A stretch of DNA of 64,000 nt, taken from Nonomuraea sp. MG754425 (GTDB taxonomy: Bacteria; Actinomycetota; Actinomycetes; Streptosporangiales; Streptosporangiaceae). The position numbers were made by a program, and so were the translations under genes. Under the pieces are notes generated by a model. That model saw only the letters and a program-made list of their open reading frames with translations. It was not told where the DNA came from and did no database searches. Below are positions 55,222 through 62,996 of this stretch, in pieces. The stretch lies in assembly GCF_021699195.1 (NCBI RefSeq), contig NZ_SSXE01000034.1, positions 1 to 64,000 of the forward strand, given 5' to 3'. Each line of letters opens with the position of its first letter. The first letter of the stretch is position 1.

Positions 55222-56418
55222 ATGGGATGCGTGATAGCGGGCGGTGGGCCCGCCGGAGTGATGCTCGCCCTGCTGCTGGCCAGGTCCGGCGTCGAGGTGA
55301 CGCTCCTGGAGAAGCACGGCGACTTCCTGCGCGACTTCCGGGGTGACACGATCCACCCCTCGACGATCCAGGTGCTCGACGAACTCGGCCTGGCGCAGGA
55401 GTTCCTGCGACTGCCGCACCGCAAGGCGTACCAGCTCAGCCTGGTCACCGACCGCGGCGAGGTCCGGCTCGCGAGCCTGCGCCGGCTGCGGGGCGCCTAC
55501 AACTACATCGCGTTCGTGCCGCAGTGGGACTTCCTCAACCTCCTCACCTCGGCCGCCGGGCGCTACCCGGGCTTCCGGATGGTGCTGAACGCCGAGGCGT
55601 ACGACCTGATCCGCGAGGACGGGGCCGTACGCGGCCTGCGCTACCGGGACGCCTCCGGCGAGCACGAGATCAGGGCGGACCTGACGGTAGCCGCCGACGG
55701 CCGGCACTCGGTGCTGCGCGAGCGGGCCGGCCTCAGGCCGGAGAACCTGGGCGCGCCCATGGACGTGGTGTGGTTCCGGCTCCCACGGGAGTCCGGCGAC
55801 CGCGACGACACGTTCCTGCGGATCGCGCCGGGCCGCATCATGGTCGCGATCAACCGGGAGAGCTACTGGCAGCTCGCCTTCGTCATCCTCAAGGGCGGCT
55901 ACGACGAGATGACCGCGCGCGGCATCGACGCGCTGCGCCGGCCGGTCTCCGAGCTGATGCCGTGGATGGCCGACCGGGTCGCGGGGATCGAGTCGTACGA
56001 CGACGTCAGCGTGCTCACCGTCGCGCTCGACCGGCTGCGCCGCTGGCACCGTCCCGGCTTCCTGTGCATCGGGGACGCCGCGCACGCGATGTCACCGGTG
56101 TTCGGGGTGGGCATCAACCTGGCCGTCCAGGACGCCGTGGCCACCGCCAACCTGCTGGCGGGCCCGCTCAGGTCGGGCGCGCCGATCCCGGAGTCGGCGC
56201 TGCACCGGCTGCAGCGGCGGCGCATGCCGCCGACCAGGCTCACGCAGGCGGCCCAGCGGCTGGTGCAGGATCGGGTGATCAGCCCCGCGCTGACGCGCTC
56301 GCTGGACCCGTCGAGGCTGCCGCCCGACCTGACGAAGATCCCGCTGCTCAACCGGCTGACGGCGGGTTTCATCGGCCACGGCGTACGGCCCGAGCACGTC
56401 GCCGTCAGGGAAGTTTGA
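55222..56418 (+). CDS. FAD-dependent oxidoreductase (aromatic hydroxylase-like)
   Basis: 398 residues, PHBH-type flavoprotein fold. FAD ADP-binding motif CVIAGGGPAGVMLALLLARSGVEVTLLEK, DG motif TVAADGRHSVLRE and the GD motif CIGDAAHAMSPVFGVGINLAVQDA. It lacks a long C-terminal thioredoxin-like domain. It would use NAD(P)H and O2 to hydroxylate an aromatic or polyketide-like substrate. The start ATG 55222 is supported by the immediate beginning of the FAD motif and a weak GGGTGATG upstream. It stands alone between an anti-sigma gene and the DAHP synthase. Confidence 0.9.
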   Translation: MGCVIAGGGPAGVMLALLLARSGVEVTLLEKHGDFLRDFRGDTIHPSTIQVLDELGLAQEFLRLPHRKAYQLSLVTDRGEVRLASLRRLRGAYNYIAFVPQWDFLNLLTSAAGRYPGFRMVLNAEAYDLIREDGAVRGLRYRDASGEHEIRADLTVAADGRHSVLRERAGLRPENLGAPMDVVWFRLPRESGDRDDTFLRIAPGRIMVAINRESYWQLAFVILKGGYDEMTARGIDALRRPVSELMPWMADRVAGIESYDDVSVLTVALDRLRRWHRPGFLCIGDAAHAMSPVFGVGINLAVQDAVATANLLAGPLRSGAPIPESALHRLQRRRMPPTRLTQAAQRLVQDRVISPALTRSLDPSRLPPDLTKIPLLNRLTAGFIGHGVRPEHVAVREV

Positions 56419-56509
56419 CCGTCTTCCGGCCTCCGCACCGGTAACCGCCTTCTCACAACGTGGACATGGGGGTCGGTTGGGCCGAGCCAGTGGAATACCC
56501 TCGTATCTC

Positions 56510-57847
56510 GTGAGCAGCAATCTAGTGGATCTCGATTCCTGGCGAGCACTCCCCGCGGCGCAGCAGCCCGACTGGCCGGACCGCGGCGAGCTCGACAAGG
56601 TTGTCGCCGAGCTCGGCGGCCTGCCCCCGCTGGTCTTCGCCGGCGAGTGCGACCAGCTCAAGGAGCAGATGGCCGCGGTAGCCCGCGGCGAGGCGTTCGT
56701 CCTTCAGGGCGGTGACTGCGCCGAGACCTTCGCGGGCGCGACGGCCGACAACGTGCGCCAAAAGTTGAAGACGTTGCTCCAGATGGCCATCGTGCTGACG
56801 TATGCGGGCCGGGTGCCGGTGGTGAAGATCGGCCGGGTGGCCGGGCAGTTCGCCAAGCCCCGGTCCAAGGGCACCGAGGTGCGCGGCGACGTCGAGTTGC
56901 CCGCCTACCGGGGTGACATGGTCAACGGCTTCGACTTCACCACCGAGGCGCGCACGCCCGACCCGTGGCGGCTGCTCAAGGCCTACCACTCCTCGGCCGT
57001 GACGCTCAACCTGGCGCGCGCGTTCACCAAGGGCGGCTACGCCGACCTGCGGCAGGTGCACGCGTGGAACCAGGACTTCGTGGCCGAGTCGCCGGCCGGG
57101 CGCCGCTACGAGCAGCTCGCCAGGGAGATCGACCAGGCCCTGGCGTTCATGCGGGCGTGCGGGGCCGATCCCGAGGAGTTCCACACGGTCGAGTTCTACT
57201 CCTCGCACGAGGCGCTGATCCTCGACTACGACCGGGCGCTCACCCGCATCGACTCGCGTACGGGGCTGCCGTACGACGTGTCGGCGCACATGGTCTGGAT
57301 CGGCGAGCGCACCCGTCAGCTCGACGGGGCGCACGTCGACTTCTTCGCGCGGATCCGCAACCCGATCGGCGTCAAGCTGGGCCCCACCACCTCGGCCGAC
57401 GAGGCGCTGGCGCTGATCGAGAAGCTCAACCCGGCCAACGAGGCGGGGCGGCTCACGTTCATCACGCGGATGGGCGCCTCCAAGATCCGCGAGCTGCTGC
57501 CGCCGCTGGTCAAGGAGGTCACCGCCACCGGGGCCAAGGTGGCCTGGATCTGCGACCCGATGCACGGCAACACCTTCGAGGCGCCGAGCGGGCACAAGAC
57601 GCGGCGGCTCGACGACGTGCTCGACGAGGTGGCCGGCTTCTTCGAGGTGCACCGGTCGCTGGGCACGCACCCCGGCGGCATCCACATCGAGTTCACCGGC
57701 GACGACGTGACCGAGTGCGTGGGCGGCGGGTTCGAGATCGGCGAGACCGACCTCGCCACGCGTTACGAGACGGCGTGCGACCCGCGGCTCAACCGCGGCC
57801 AGTCGCTCGATCTCGCCTTCCGGGTGGCCGAGCTCTACCGCGGCTGA
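56510..57847 (+). CDS. aroF: Class II 3-deoxy-7-phosphoheptulonate (DAHP) synthase
   Basis: 445 residues from GTG 56510. First step of the shikimate pathway: PEP plus erythrose-4-phosphate to DAHP. Class II (plant/mycobacterial type) signatures: VLQGGDCAETFAG with the metal-binding Cys, RVAGQFAKPRS, IGVKLGPTT, ICDPMHGNT with the metal His, IHIEFTGDDVTEC and CDPRLNRGQSLDLAF. The gene appears leaderless: TACCCT at 56496-56501 ends 8 bp before the GTG and no ribosome binding site is seen. An 11-bp terminator follows the stop, so it is monocistronic. Confidence 0.95.
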   Translation: MSSNLVDLDSWRALPAAQQPDWPDRGELDKVVAELGGLPPLVFAGECDQLKEQMAAVARGEAFVLQGGDCAETFAGATADNVRQKLKTLLQMAIVLTYAGRVPVVKIGRVAGQFAKPRSKGTEVRGDVELPAYRGDMVNGFDFTTEARTPDPWRLLKAYHSSAVTLNLARAFTKGGYADLRQVHAWNQDFVAESPAGRRYEQLAREIDQALAFMRACGADPEEFHTVEFYSSHEALILDYDRALTRIDSRTGLPYDVSAHMVWIGERTRQLDGAHVDFFARIRNPIGVKLGPTTSADEALALIEKLNPANEAGRLTFITRMGASKIRELLPPLVKEVTATGAKVAWICDPMHGNTFEAPSGHKTRRLDDVLDEVAGFFEVHRSLGTHPGGIHIEFTGDDVTECVGGGFEIGETDLATRYETACDPRLNRGQSLDLAFRVAELYRG

Positions 57848-57853
57848 TCACGG

Positions 57854-57879
57854 GCGGGCCGGAGACCACTCCGGCCCGC
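57854..57879 (+). terminator. Terminator hairpin after the DAHP synthase
   Basis: Perfect 11-bp GC-rich stem (57854-57864 with 57869-57879) and a 4-nt loop, 7 bp after the stop codon. No U-run. Confidence 0.75.
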
Positions 57880-58006
57880 ATCCGCACCGTCACGTACCGT
57901 TCGAGTGATTTACGTCTCATTCAGCGGCGATTCCGATTCGCCGGTCTATGTGGGGACTCCGCGGCTATGATCGCCCCGAAAGAGACCATTTTTCGGGAGA
58001 TGCAAC

Positions 58007-58774
58007 GTGGACAATGCTCCGGAGGGGGTCGACCCCAACGTCCCCAACGTCGCGCGCATGTACGACTACTACCTCGACGGCAAGGACAACTTCGCGGCCG
58101 ACCGGGCAGCGGCGGAGCAGATCCTCAAGACCTTCCCGGGTACCAAGGAAGGCGCCCGCGCCAACCGCGCCTTCCTGCGCCGCGCCGTGCGCTACGTGGT
58201 GGACCAGGGCGTACGCCAGATCGTGGATCTCGGCGCCGGGCTGCCCACCCAGGGCAACACGCACGAGATCGCCCCTGAGGCGCGGGTCGTCTACGTCGAC
58301 TACGACTCCGTGGTGTGCGTGCACGGCAGGGCGCTGCTGGCCAGGCGCGACAACGTCGACTTCCTCCAGGCCGACGTACGCGAGCCGGACGCGCTGCTCG
58401 GCAAGCTGGGCGGCCTGGTGGACTTCGAGCAGCCGGTGGCCTTCCTCGCGCTGACGATCCTGCACTTCCTGCCCGACGACGTCGCCTACGACGTGGTCTC
58501 GAGGCTGCGCAAGGCGAGCGGGCCCGGCAGCCACCTGGTGATCAGCCACGCCGTGGACAGCACGCCCGACACCACGCCGCAGGCCCTGGAGATCTACCGC
58601 AAGGCCACGGCTTCGCTGAACCTCAGGACCCGCGACGAGATCCTGCGCTTCTTCGAGGGGTACGAGCTGGCCGAGCCGGGCCTGACCTACCCGAACGGCT
58701 GGCGGCCCGACGACCCGTCGGCACCGGGGAACGGCATCAACTTCGGCTACGTCGGCGTCGGCCGCAAGCTCTGA
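58007..58774 (+). CDS. Second SAM-dependent methyltransferase of the SAV2177/DUF574 family
   Basis: 255 residues, GTG start with CGGGAGA 6 bp upstream. The family signature VDPNVPNVARMYDYYLDGKDNF is clear, with SAM site IVDLGAGLPTQGN and VVYVDYDSVV. It is a paralogue of the protein at 24084, with similar order and length, and both stand alone without an enzyme partner. Substrate unknown. Its 3' end abuts the broken thioredoxin gene on the other strand, whose lost end lies at this gene's stop. Confidence 0.91.
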   Translation: MDNAPEGVDPNVPNVARMYDYYLDGKDNFAADRAAAEQILKTFPGTKEGARANRAFLRRAVRYVVDQGVRQIVDLGAGLPTQGNTHEIAPEARVVYVDYDSVVCVHGRALLARRDNVDFLQADVREPDALLGKLGGLVDFEQPVAFLALTILHFLPDDVAYDVVSRLRKASGPGSHLVISHAVDSTPDTTPQALEIYRKATASLNLRTRDEILRFFEGYELAEPGLTYPNGWRPDDPSAPGNGINFGYVGVGRKL

Positions 58775-59027
58775 CCACGCCGGGACGCCGACGTCGGATG
58801 GCCATGAGCGTGGGGATCGAGGTGATGTCGAAGCCCTGGGCCAGCCCCTGCTCCGCGTCAGTGTCGATCTTGCCGAAGGTGACGTCCTCGTGCTTGTCCG
58901 ACGCCTGCTCGAAGATCGGTCCGAACTTCTTGCACGGCGGGCACCACTCCGCCCAGAAGTCGAGCAGCACGATCCCCTTGTCGGCGATGTCGTTGAAGTT
59001 CTTCTCTGTTACTTCGATGGTCGCCAC
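58737..59027 (-). pseudogene. Truncated thioredoxin
   Basis: GTG start at 59027 after GAGGAG. The frame reads VATIEVTEKNFNDIADKGIVLLDFWAEWCPPCKKFGPIFEQASDKH and continues to DITSIPTLMAIR. The active site is CPPC instead of CGPC. After MAIR, where thioredoxin normally has about 30 more residues (last strands and helix), the frame runs into unrelated Arg-rich sequence and into the 3' end of the methyltransferase. The cis-Pro loop (SIPT) remains but the terminal beta-hairpin and helix are gone, so the fold is probably not stable. The breakpoint is near 58793. Confidence 0.85.
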
Positions 59028-59269
59028 AAGTGGCTCCTCGCTCGTCGTCGCTGGCAGTGCTTGGGTGTCAACCACGTACCCGGCCCCAGCATTCCATGCT
59101 CGGCCGCCGGGCGGAGCCCCCGCGCACAACCGGGCAGACGGGGCGTGGAGGATGGAGCACACATGTCCGACGTATTGCCGCCAATTTAGACCGCATATTT
59201 CGGCATAAATGTGGAAAGACCATTAAATCGTCGAACCTTGAGCTGGGCCCCTGGGGGTATCACCCATGC

Positions 59270-60634
59270 ATGGACTGGGTCACCTGCGGGTATTCGGCTG
59301 CTTGCACCGGAGTCGCTAGCCGGCCGTCCGGCTTCTGCCTGGCTCACCTCGACAACGACCAACTCGGCACGGCGCTCGGCGGCCTGGCCGCGGGCCGCCT
59401 GCTCGACCTGCGCGGCACCACCGTCAGCAGCGACCTGCTGTCCAGGGTGCTCGACGCGACCGATCGCCGACCGGGCCGCACCCGGCTCGACCGGGCCAGG
59501 TTCACCGGCGACGTGCGATTGTCCGGGGTCACGTTCGCGGGTGACGTGTCGCTCGACGGCGCCCGGTTCGACCGGCTGGCCTCCTTCTTCGGCGCGCGCT
59601 TCGAGGGGAACGTGTCGCTGGCGGGCGTGCGCTTCGCCCGTGAGCTTTCCTTCCACGGGGTCACCGTGCGCGGGCACGCCTCGCTCGACCGGGCCGTCAT
59701 GTCGCGTGACGCGCTGTTCAGCCAGACCGTGTTCGGCCACGGGCTGTCGTGCGAGCGGGCCAGGTTCGACGGCTACGCCACGTTCGACGACGCCCGGCTC
59801 GGCGACGGGGCCGCCTTCCGCGGGGCCCGCTTCGGCCGCACGCTGTCGTTCCGCAAGGTCAGCGGGCCGGCCGGGTTCGAGGCCGCGCACTTCGCCGCCG
59901 ACGCCTACCTGTCGGCCACCGGCCGGCTCTCGGCGGCCAGGGCCCGCGCCGACGGGCTGCTGGACGTCACGGTCGCGCGCTGCGGCGTGGACCTGCGGCA
60001 CGTGGAGGTGGCGGGCGCCATGACCGTGCGACTGACGGACGCGCAGGCCGACCTGGAGGGCGCGGTGCTGCGCGGCCCGGCCACCGTCACCGGGCGGGGC
60101 CGCTCCGTGCTGACCTCGCTGCGCCAGGTCGAGGCCGGCGACCTGGGGTTGTTCGGGCTCGACCTGTCGATGTGCCGTTTCGCCGGGCTGACCCATCCCG
60201 CGGGGGTGCGGGTCAAGGACTGCACGTTCGCGCTCACGCCCCGGGGGGTGCGGGTGAGCCTGCGCTGGCCGATGTTGCGGTGGTTCTCGCGCCGCCGGGC
60301 GCTGGCCGACGAGCGCACCCTGGGCGGCCACGCCGACCCCGACGATCCCGGCGCGTCACCCGACCGGCTCGCGGCGCTCTACGCCGGCCTGCGGCCCTCC
60401 GACAGCGCCACCTCGGCCGACTTCGCCTTCGCCGCCATGGAGATGCGCCGCCAGGCCGGCCACGGATGGTGGCTGTCGGTGTCGTGGCTGCTGTGCGGGT
60501 ACGGCATGCGCATGGGCCGGGCCGCGGCCTGGTTCGTCCTGGTGACGGCGATCACGACCGCGGCCGTCGCCTGGAGCTCCGCCTCCCACGCCGGCGACCG
60601 TCCCGACACCGTCCGCCCGGCGCTGAACCGCTGA
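59270..60634 (+). CDS. Pentapeptide-repeat-like protein with N-terminal zinc motif and C-terminal membrane helix
   Basis: 454 residues from ATG 59270. It begins MDWVTCGYSAACTGVASRPSGFCLAHL, a Cys-x5-Cys/Cys-x2-His pattern that probably binds zinc. Residues about 45-330 form degenerate pentapeptide-like coils (ARFTGDVRLSGVTFAGDVSLDGARFDRLASFFGARF), predicted as a quadrilateral beta-helix. Near the C-terminus is one membrane helix (AAAWFVLVTAITTAAVAW). I have seen the same layout in actinobacterial proteins of unknown function. An AT-rich promoter-like stretch (59188-59240) precedes it. Function unknown. Confidence 0.85.
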   Translation: MDWVTCGYSAACTGVASRPSGFCLAHLDNDQLGTALGGLAAGRLLDLRGTTVSSDLLSRVLDATDRRPGRTRLDRARFTGDVRLSGVTFAGDVSLDGARFDRLASFFGARFEGNVSLAGVRFARELSFHGVTVRGHASLDRAVMSRDALFSQTVFGHGLSCERARFDGYATFDDARLGDGAAFRGARFGRTLSFRKVSGPAGFEAAHFAADAYLSATGRLSAARARADGLLDVTVARCGVDLRHVEVAGAMTVRLTDAQADLEGAVLRGPATVTGRGRSVLTSLRQVEAGDLGLFGLDLSMCRFAGLTHPAGVRVKDCTFALTPRGVRVSLRWPMLRWFSRRRALADERTLGGHADPDDPGASPDRLAALYAGLRPSDSATSADFAFAAMEMRRQAGHGWWLSVSWLLCGYGMRMGRAAAWFVLVTAITTAAVAWSSASHAGDRPDTVRPALNR

Positions 60635-60661
60635 TCCCCGGGGGCTGCGGGCCGGGCGGGG

Positions 60662-61123
60662 TCAGAACTCCGCGGCGATCTTCTCGATGGCGCCGAAGAG
60701 GCGGGGCCAGCCGCCGCCCATGGTGCGCCGGGCGATCTGCTGCCACTCGTCGTCCGGGTCGAAGCCCTCGTGGTCGAGGAAGAGCCGGGTCCCCTTCCCC
60801 TCGGGCTCCAGCCGCCAGGTGACCGTCCAGTCGGATCGCACGCCGCCCCTCCAACTGATCTTCAGCAGCTTCTCCGGCTCGATCCGCAGCACCTCGCAGT
60901 GGACGATCCCGTCGAACCCGGCCTGTCTGCGCGGCTGGGTGGTGAACGTGAACCGGTGACCCAGCTCCAGCCTGAAGTCGTTGGGCATGAGCCAGCGGGC
61001 CAGCAGTTCCGGCTCGGTGAGCGCCCGCCACACCTTCGCGGGCGGATGCGCGACGAACTGGTCCAGTCTGATCGCCCGCAGGGTGTCAGCCGTCCTGTCG
61101 TCCTTGTTCTGCGGCATTGCCAT
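60662..61123 (-). CDS. SRPBCC (AHSA1-like) ligand-binding protein
   Basis: 153 residues. START/Bet v1-like fold of the AHSA1 type: DQFVAHPPAKVWRALTEPELLARWLMP at the start and VTWRLEPEGKGTRLFLDHEGFD with the C-terminal helix QQIARRTMGGGWPRLFGAIEKIA. It binds a hydrophobic ligand, not recognisable here. It overlaps the preceding ArsR gene by 38 bp, so it is the third gene of a VOC-ArsR-SRPBCC operon. ArsR-SRPBCC pairs are common in actinomycetes, but their signal is unknown. Confidence 0.92.
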   Translation of the reverse strand: MAMPQNKDDRTADTLRAIRLDQFVAHPPAKVWRALTEPELLARWLMPNDFRLELGHRFTFTTQPRRQAGFDGIVHCEVLRIEPEKLLKISWRGGVRSDWTVTWRLEPEGKGTRLFLDHEGFDPDDEWQQIARRTMGGGWPRLFGAIEKIAAEF

Positions 61124-61433
61124 CCATTTCGTCGAGGAGGGACGTGAGGGCGGTGAGGCGCTCGCGCCAGAACCGCTCGTACGGGGTGAGCCAGTCGCGG
61201 ATCTCCAGGAGCGGCCCCGCCTCCAGCCGGTAGTGCCGCTCCCTGCCCTTGCGGGTCTCGGCCACCAGCCCCGCGTCCCTGAGCACCTTGAGGTGCTCCG
61301 ACACGCTGGGCCTGCTCATGTCGAACCGCTCGGCCAGCCGGCCGGCGGGCTGGGCGCCCTCGTCGAGCAGCAGGCGCAGCAGTTCGCGCCGGGCCGGACT
61401 GGCCAGCGCGGCGAAGACGTGGTCGGCCGTCAT
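61086..61433 (-). CDS. ArsR-family repressor of the VOC-ArsR-SRPBCC operon
   Basis: 115 residues from ATG 61433, overlapping the VOC stop (ATGA). Winged helix: VFAALASPARRELLRLLLDEGAQPAGRLAERFDMSRPSVSEHLKVLRDAGLVAETRKGRERHYRLE. It has no Cys and no CzrA-type His set, so it does not look like a metal sensor; it belongs to the subgroup paired with SRPBCC proteins. The 20-bp palindrome at 61796-61815 in the operon promoter is its likely target, giving autoregulation. Confidence 0.92.
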   Translation of the reverse strand: MTADHVFAALASPARRELLRLLLDEGAQPAGRLAERFDMSRPSVSEHLKVLRDAGLVAETRKGRERHYRLEAGPLLEIRDWLTPYERFWRERLTALTSLLDEMDGNAAEQGRQDG

Positions 61434-61783
61434 GCCTGGCTGACCACGAAACCGTTGCCGAACGGGTCGTGGAACAGGAGCTGACGGCCCCACGCCTGCT
61501 CGCTCGGCCCGTCGAAGGCGATCTCGTGCTCCTGGAGCCGGGCGGCCAGCGCGTCGAGGTCGGGCGCGCCGACGACGAGGCCGCCGATCGGCGCCATGTC
61601 CGGGAACCAGGAGGCCAGCAGCAGCGTGGTGCCCGCGCCCTTGGGCGCGACGGTGAGCCAGCGGCCCAGGGGGAACGGGTTGTCGGTGACCACCTCGAAG
61701 CCGAGCACGCCGGTGTAGAAGGTGAGCGCCCGCTCCTGGTCGGCGACGGGCACGGTGACCGTGATGATGGAAGAGATCGGCAT
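61430..61783 (-). CDS. VOC-family protein
   Basis: 117 residues from ATG 61783. VOC fold: ITVTVPVADQERALTFYTGVLGFEVVTDNPF and LLFHDPFGNGFVVSQ. It resembles the family often placed upstream of ArsR/SRPBCC genes. The start codon coincides with the predicted transcription start (TATAGT ends 7 bp before), and no ribosome binding site is present. Substrate unknown. Confidence 0.88.
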   Translation of the reverse strand: MPISSIITVTVPVADQERALTFYTGVLGFEVVTDNPFPLGRWLTVAPKGAGTTLLLASWFPDMAPIGGLVVGAPDLDALAARLQEHEIAFDGPSEQAWGRQLLFHDPFGNGFVVSQA

Positions 61784-61790
61784 GTCGGAC

Positions 61791-61820
61791 ACTATACGTA
61801 GGAATTTTCCTACGTGACAA
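61791..61820 (-). promoter_or_regulatory. Promoter with an operator filling its spacer
   Basis: On the minus strand -35 TTGTCA (61820-61815) and -10 TATAGT (61796-61791) are 18 bp apart. The palindrome ACGTAGGAA-TT-TTCCTACGT (61796-61815; 9-bp perfect arms) fills that gap exactly and touches both boxes. Repressor binding here would block polymerase directly. Confidence 0.85.
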
Positions 61821-61883
61821 CTCCGCAAATATCGGGAAGTTCCCTGATGGAACCCCGAGATCGCCCCCCGTAGACTTTGCGTC

Positions 61884-62552
61884 ATGCTCATCGACGCCTA
61901 CGTGGCCGAGCTCGACGGTGCCCTGACCGGCCCGCGCGGGACCAAGCGCGACCTGGTCGTCGAAGCCCGCGACAGCCTCGTCGACACCGCCGACGCGTAC
62001 GAGGCGGAGGGGCTGGAGCGGGAGGAGGCGGAGCGGCTGGCGGTCACGGAGTTCGGGGAGGTCTCCGAGATCGCCCCCGGTTACCAGGCCGAGCTGACCG
62101 CCGTGTCGGGGCGGCGGCTGGGGGCGCTGCTGTTCGTCAGCGTGCCGATCACCGTGGCGATGTGGTCGATGTTGTGGCGGATGTACCCGGCCACCGACGA
62201 CGCCTGGCTGAACAGCCCGTGGTGGTACGTCCCGGTCTCGCGGCTGCTCGACCTCGTCCAGCTCGGCACCGGCCTGTACGGCGGGCTCGTGGTCCTCGCA
62301 CTGAGCCGGGGCGCCCGCTGGTTCCGCCGGCCACGGCTGGCCACCCGGTCGCTGGGGGTGCTGGTCTGGGCCACGCTGCCGATCACGAGCGGGCTCGGGA
62401 TGTTGCTGTCGCTGGGCACGCAGGCCCCCAACTCGCTGCAGGCCCTGCCCGCCCTGCTGGCCAACCTCGTGACCTCGGCCATGTGGGGCCTCCAGGTCTA
62501 CTCCGCCACCCGGTGCGTCCGCATGACGCGGGCCTCATCGGCCCGCCACTGA
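61884..62552 (+). CDS. Membrane protein with permease prefix (HAAS-like) domain
   Basis: 222 residues. The cytoplasmic N-terminus (LIDAYVAELDGALTGPRGTKRDLVVEARDSLVDTADAYEAEGLEREEAERLAVTEFG) is the helical prefix domain found in proteins paired with PadR regulators. Four hydrophobic segments follow (for example LGALLFVSVPITVAMWSMLW and LGVLVWATLPITSGLGMLLSL). The PadR gene lies just downstream in convergent orientation. Function unknown; the family is thought to change membrane or envelope properties. Confidence 0.85.
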   Translation: MLIDAYVAELDGALTGPRGTKRDLVVEARDSLVDTADAYEAEGLEREEAERLAVTEFGEVSEIAPGYQAELTAVSGRRLGALLFVSVPITVAMWSMLWRMYPATDDAWLNSPWWYVPVSRLLDLVQLGTGLYGGLVVLALSRGARWFRRPRLATRSLGVLVWATLPITSGLGMLLSLGTQAPNSLQALPALLANLVTSAMWGLQVYSATRCVRMTRASSARH

Positions 62553-62574
62553 CCGGACGGCCGCGCGCCCGCGC

Positions 62575-62910
62575 TCAGCCCAGGGCGGCGGACTCGGCCT
62601 TCAGCACGCTGCCGATCACGCCGGCGAACTCCTGCCAGGCCGTCCGCTCGCCCTCGAGCTGCCTGCGGCCCGCGCCCGTCAGCCGGTACGTACGGCGCTT
62701 GCGCCCGCCCACGGTCGCCCACTCGCTGGACAGGTAGCCGACCCGCTCCAGCCTGCGCAGCGCCGGGTAGACGGTGCCGGTGGGCACGTTGAGCGCGCCG
62801 CCGCTGCGCCGCTGCAACGCCTCGATGATGGCGTAGCCGTGCAGCGGCTCCCGCTCCAGCACTGAGAGCAGCAGCGCGTCCATGTGCCCGCGCAGCGCGT
62901 CCGGATTCAT
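62575..62910 (-). CDS. PadR-family repressor
   Basis: 111 residues from ATG 62910. MDALLLSVLEREPLHGYAIIEALQRRSGGALNVPTGTVYPALRRLERVGYLSSEW is the PadR winged helix; the short C-terminal helix is for dimerisation. TAGGAT (62923-62918) ends 7 bp before the start, so the gene is probably leaderless. Tandem ATGT-N9-ACAT sites lie between it and the divergent cydA-like gene. Its targets may be itself, the convergent membrane protein and the oxidase. Confidence 0.92.
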   Translation of the reverse strand: MNPDALRGHMDALLLSVLEREPLHGYAIIEALQRRSGGALNVPTGTVYPALRRLERVGYLSSEWATVGGRKRRTYRLTGAGRRQLEGERTAWQEFAGVIGSVLKAESAALG

Positions 62911-62917
62911 GTCCCCG

Positions 62918-62973
62918 ATCCTAAACACCCATGCGTCATGTAGCCAATCTACATGTAGGCTGCCTACATGTAG
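62918..62973. promoter_or_regulatory. PadR promoter and tandem PadR operators
   Basis: Two ATGT-N9-ACAT sites (62938-62954 and 62953-62969) share two bases and face both genes. The second lies in a perfect inverted repeat with 11-bp arms, CTACATGTAGG-CTG-CCTACATGTAG (62949-62973). The first covers the -35 region (TTGGCT, 62947-62942) of padR, whose -10 is TAGGAT (62923-62918). The spacing matches PadR operators described in other bacteria, where half-sites are ATGT and ACAT. Confidence 0.85.
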
Positions 62974-62996
62974 AGAGACATGACATCGGAGCGGTG

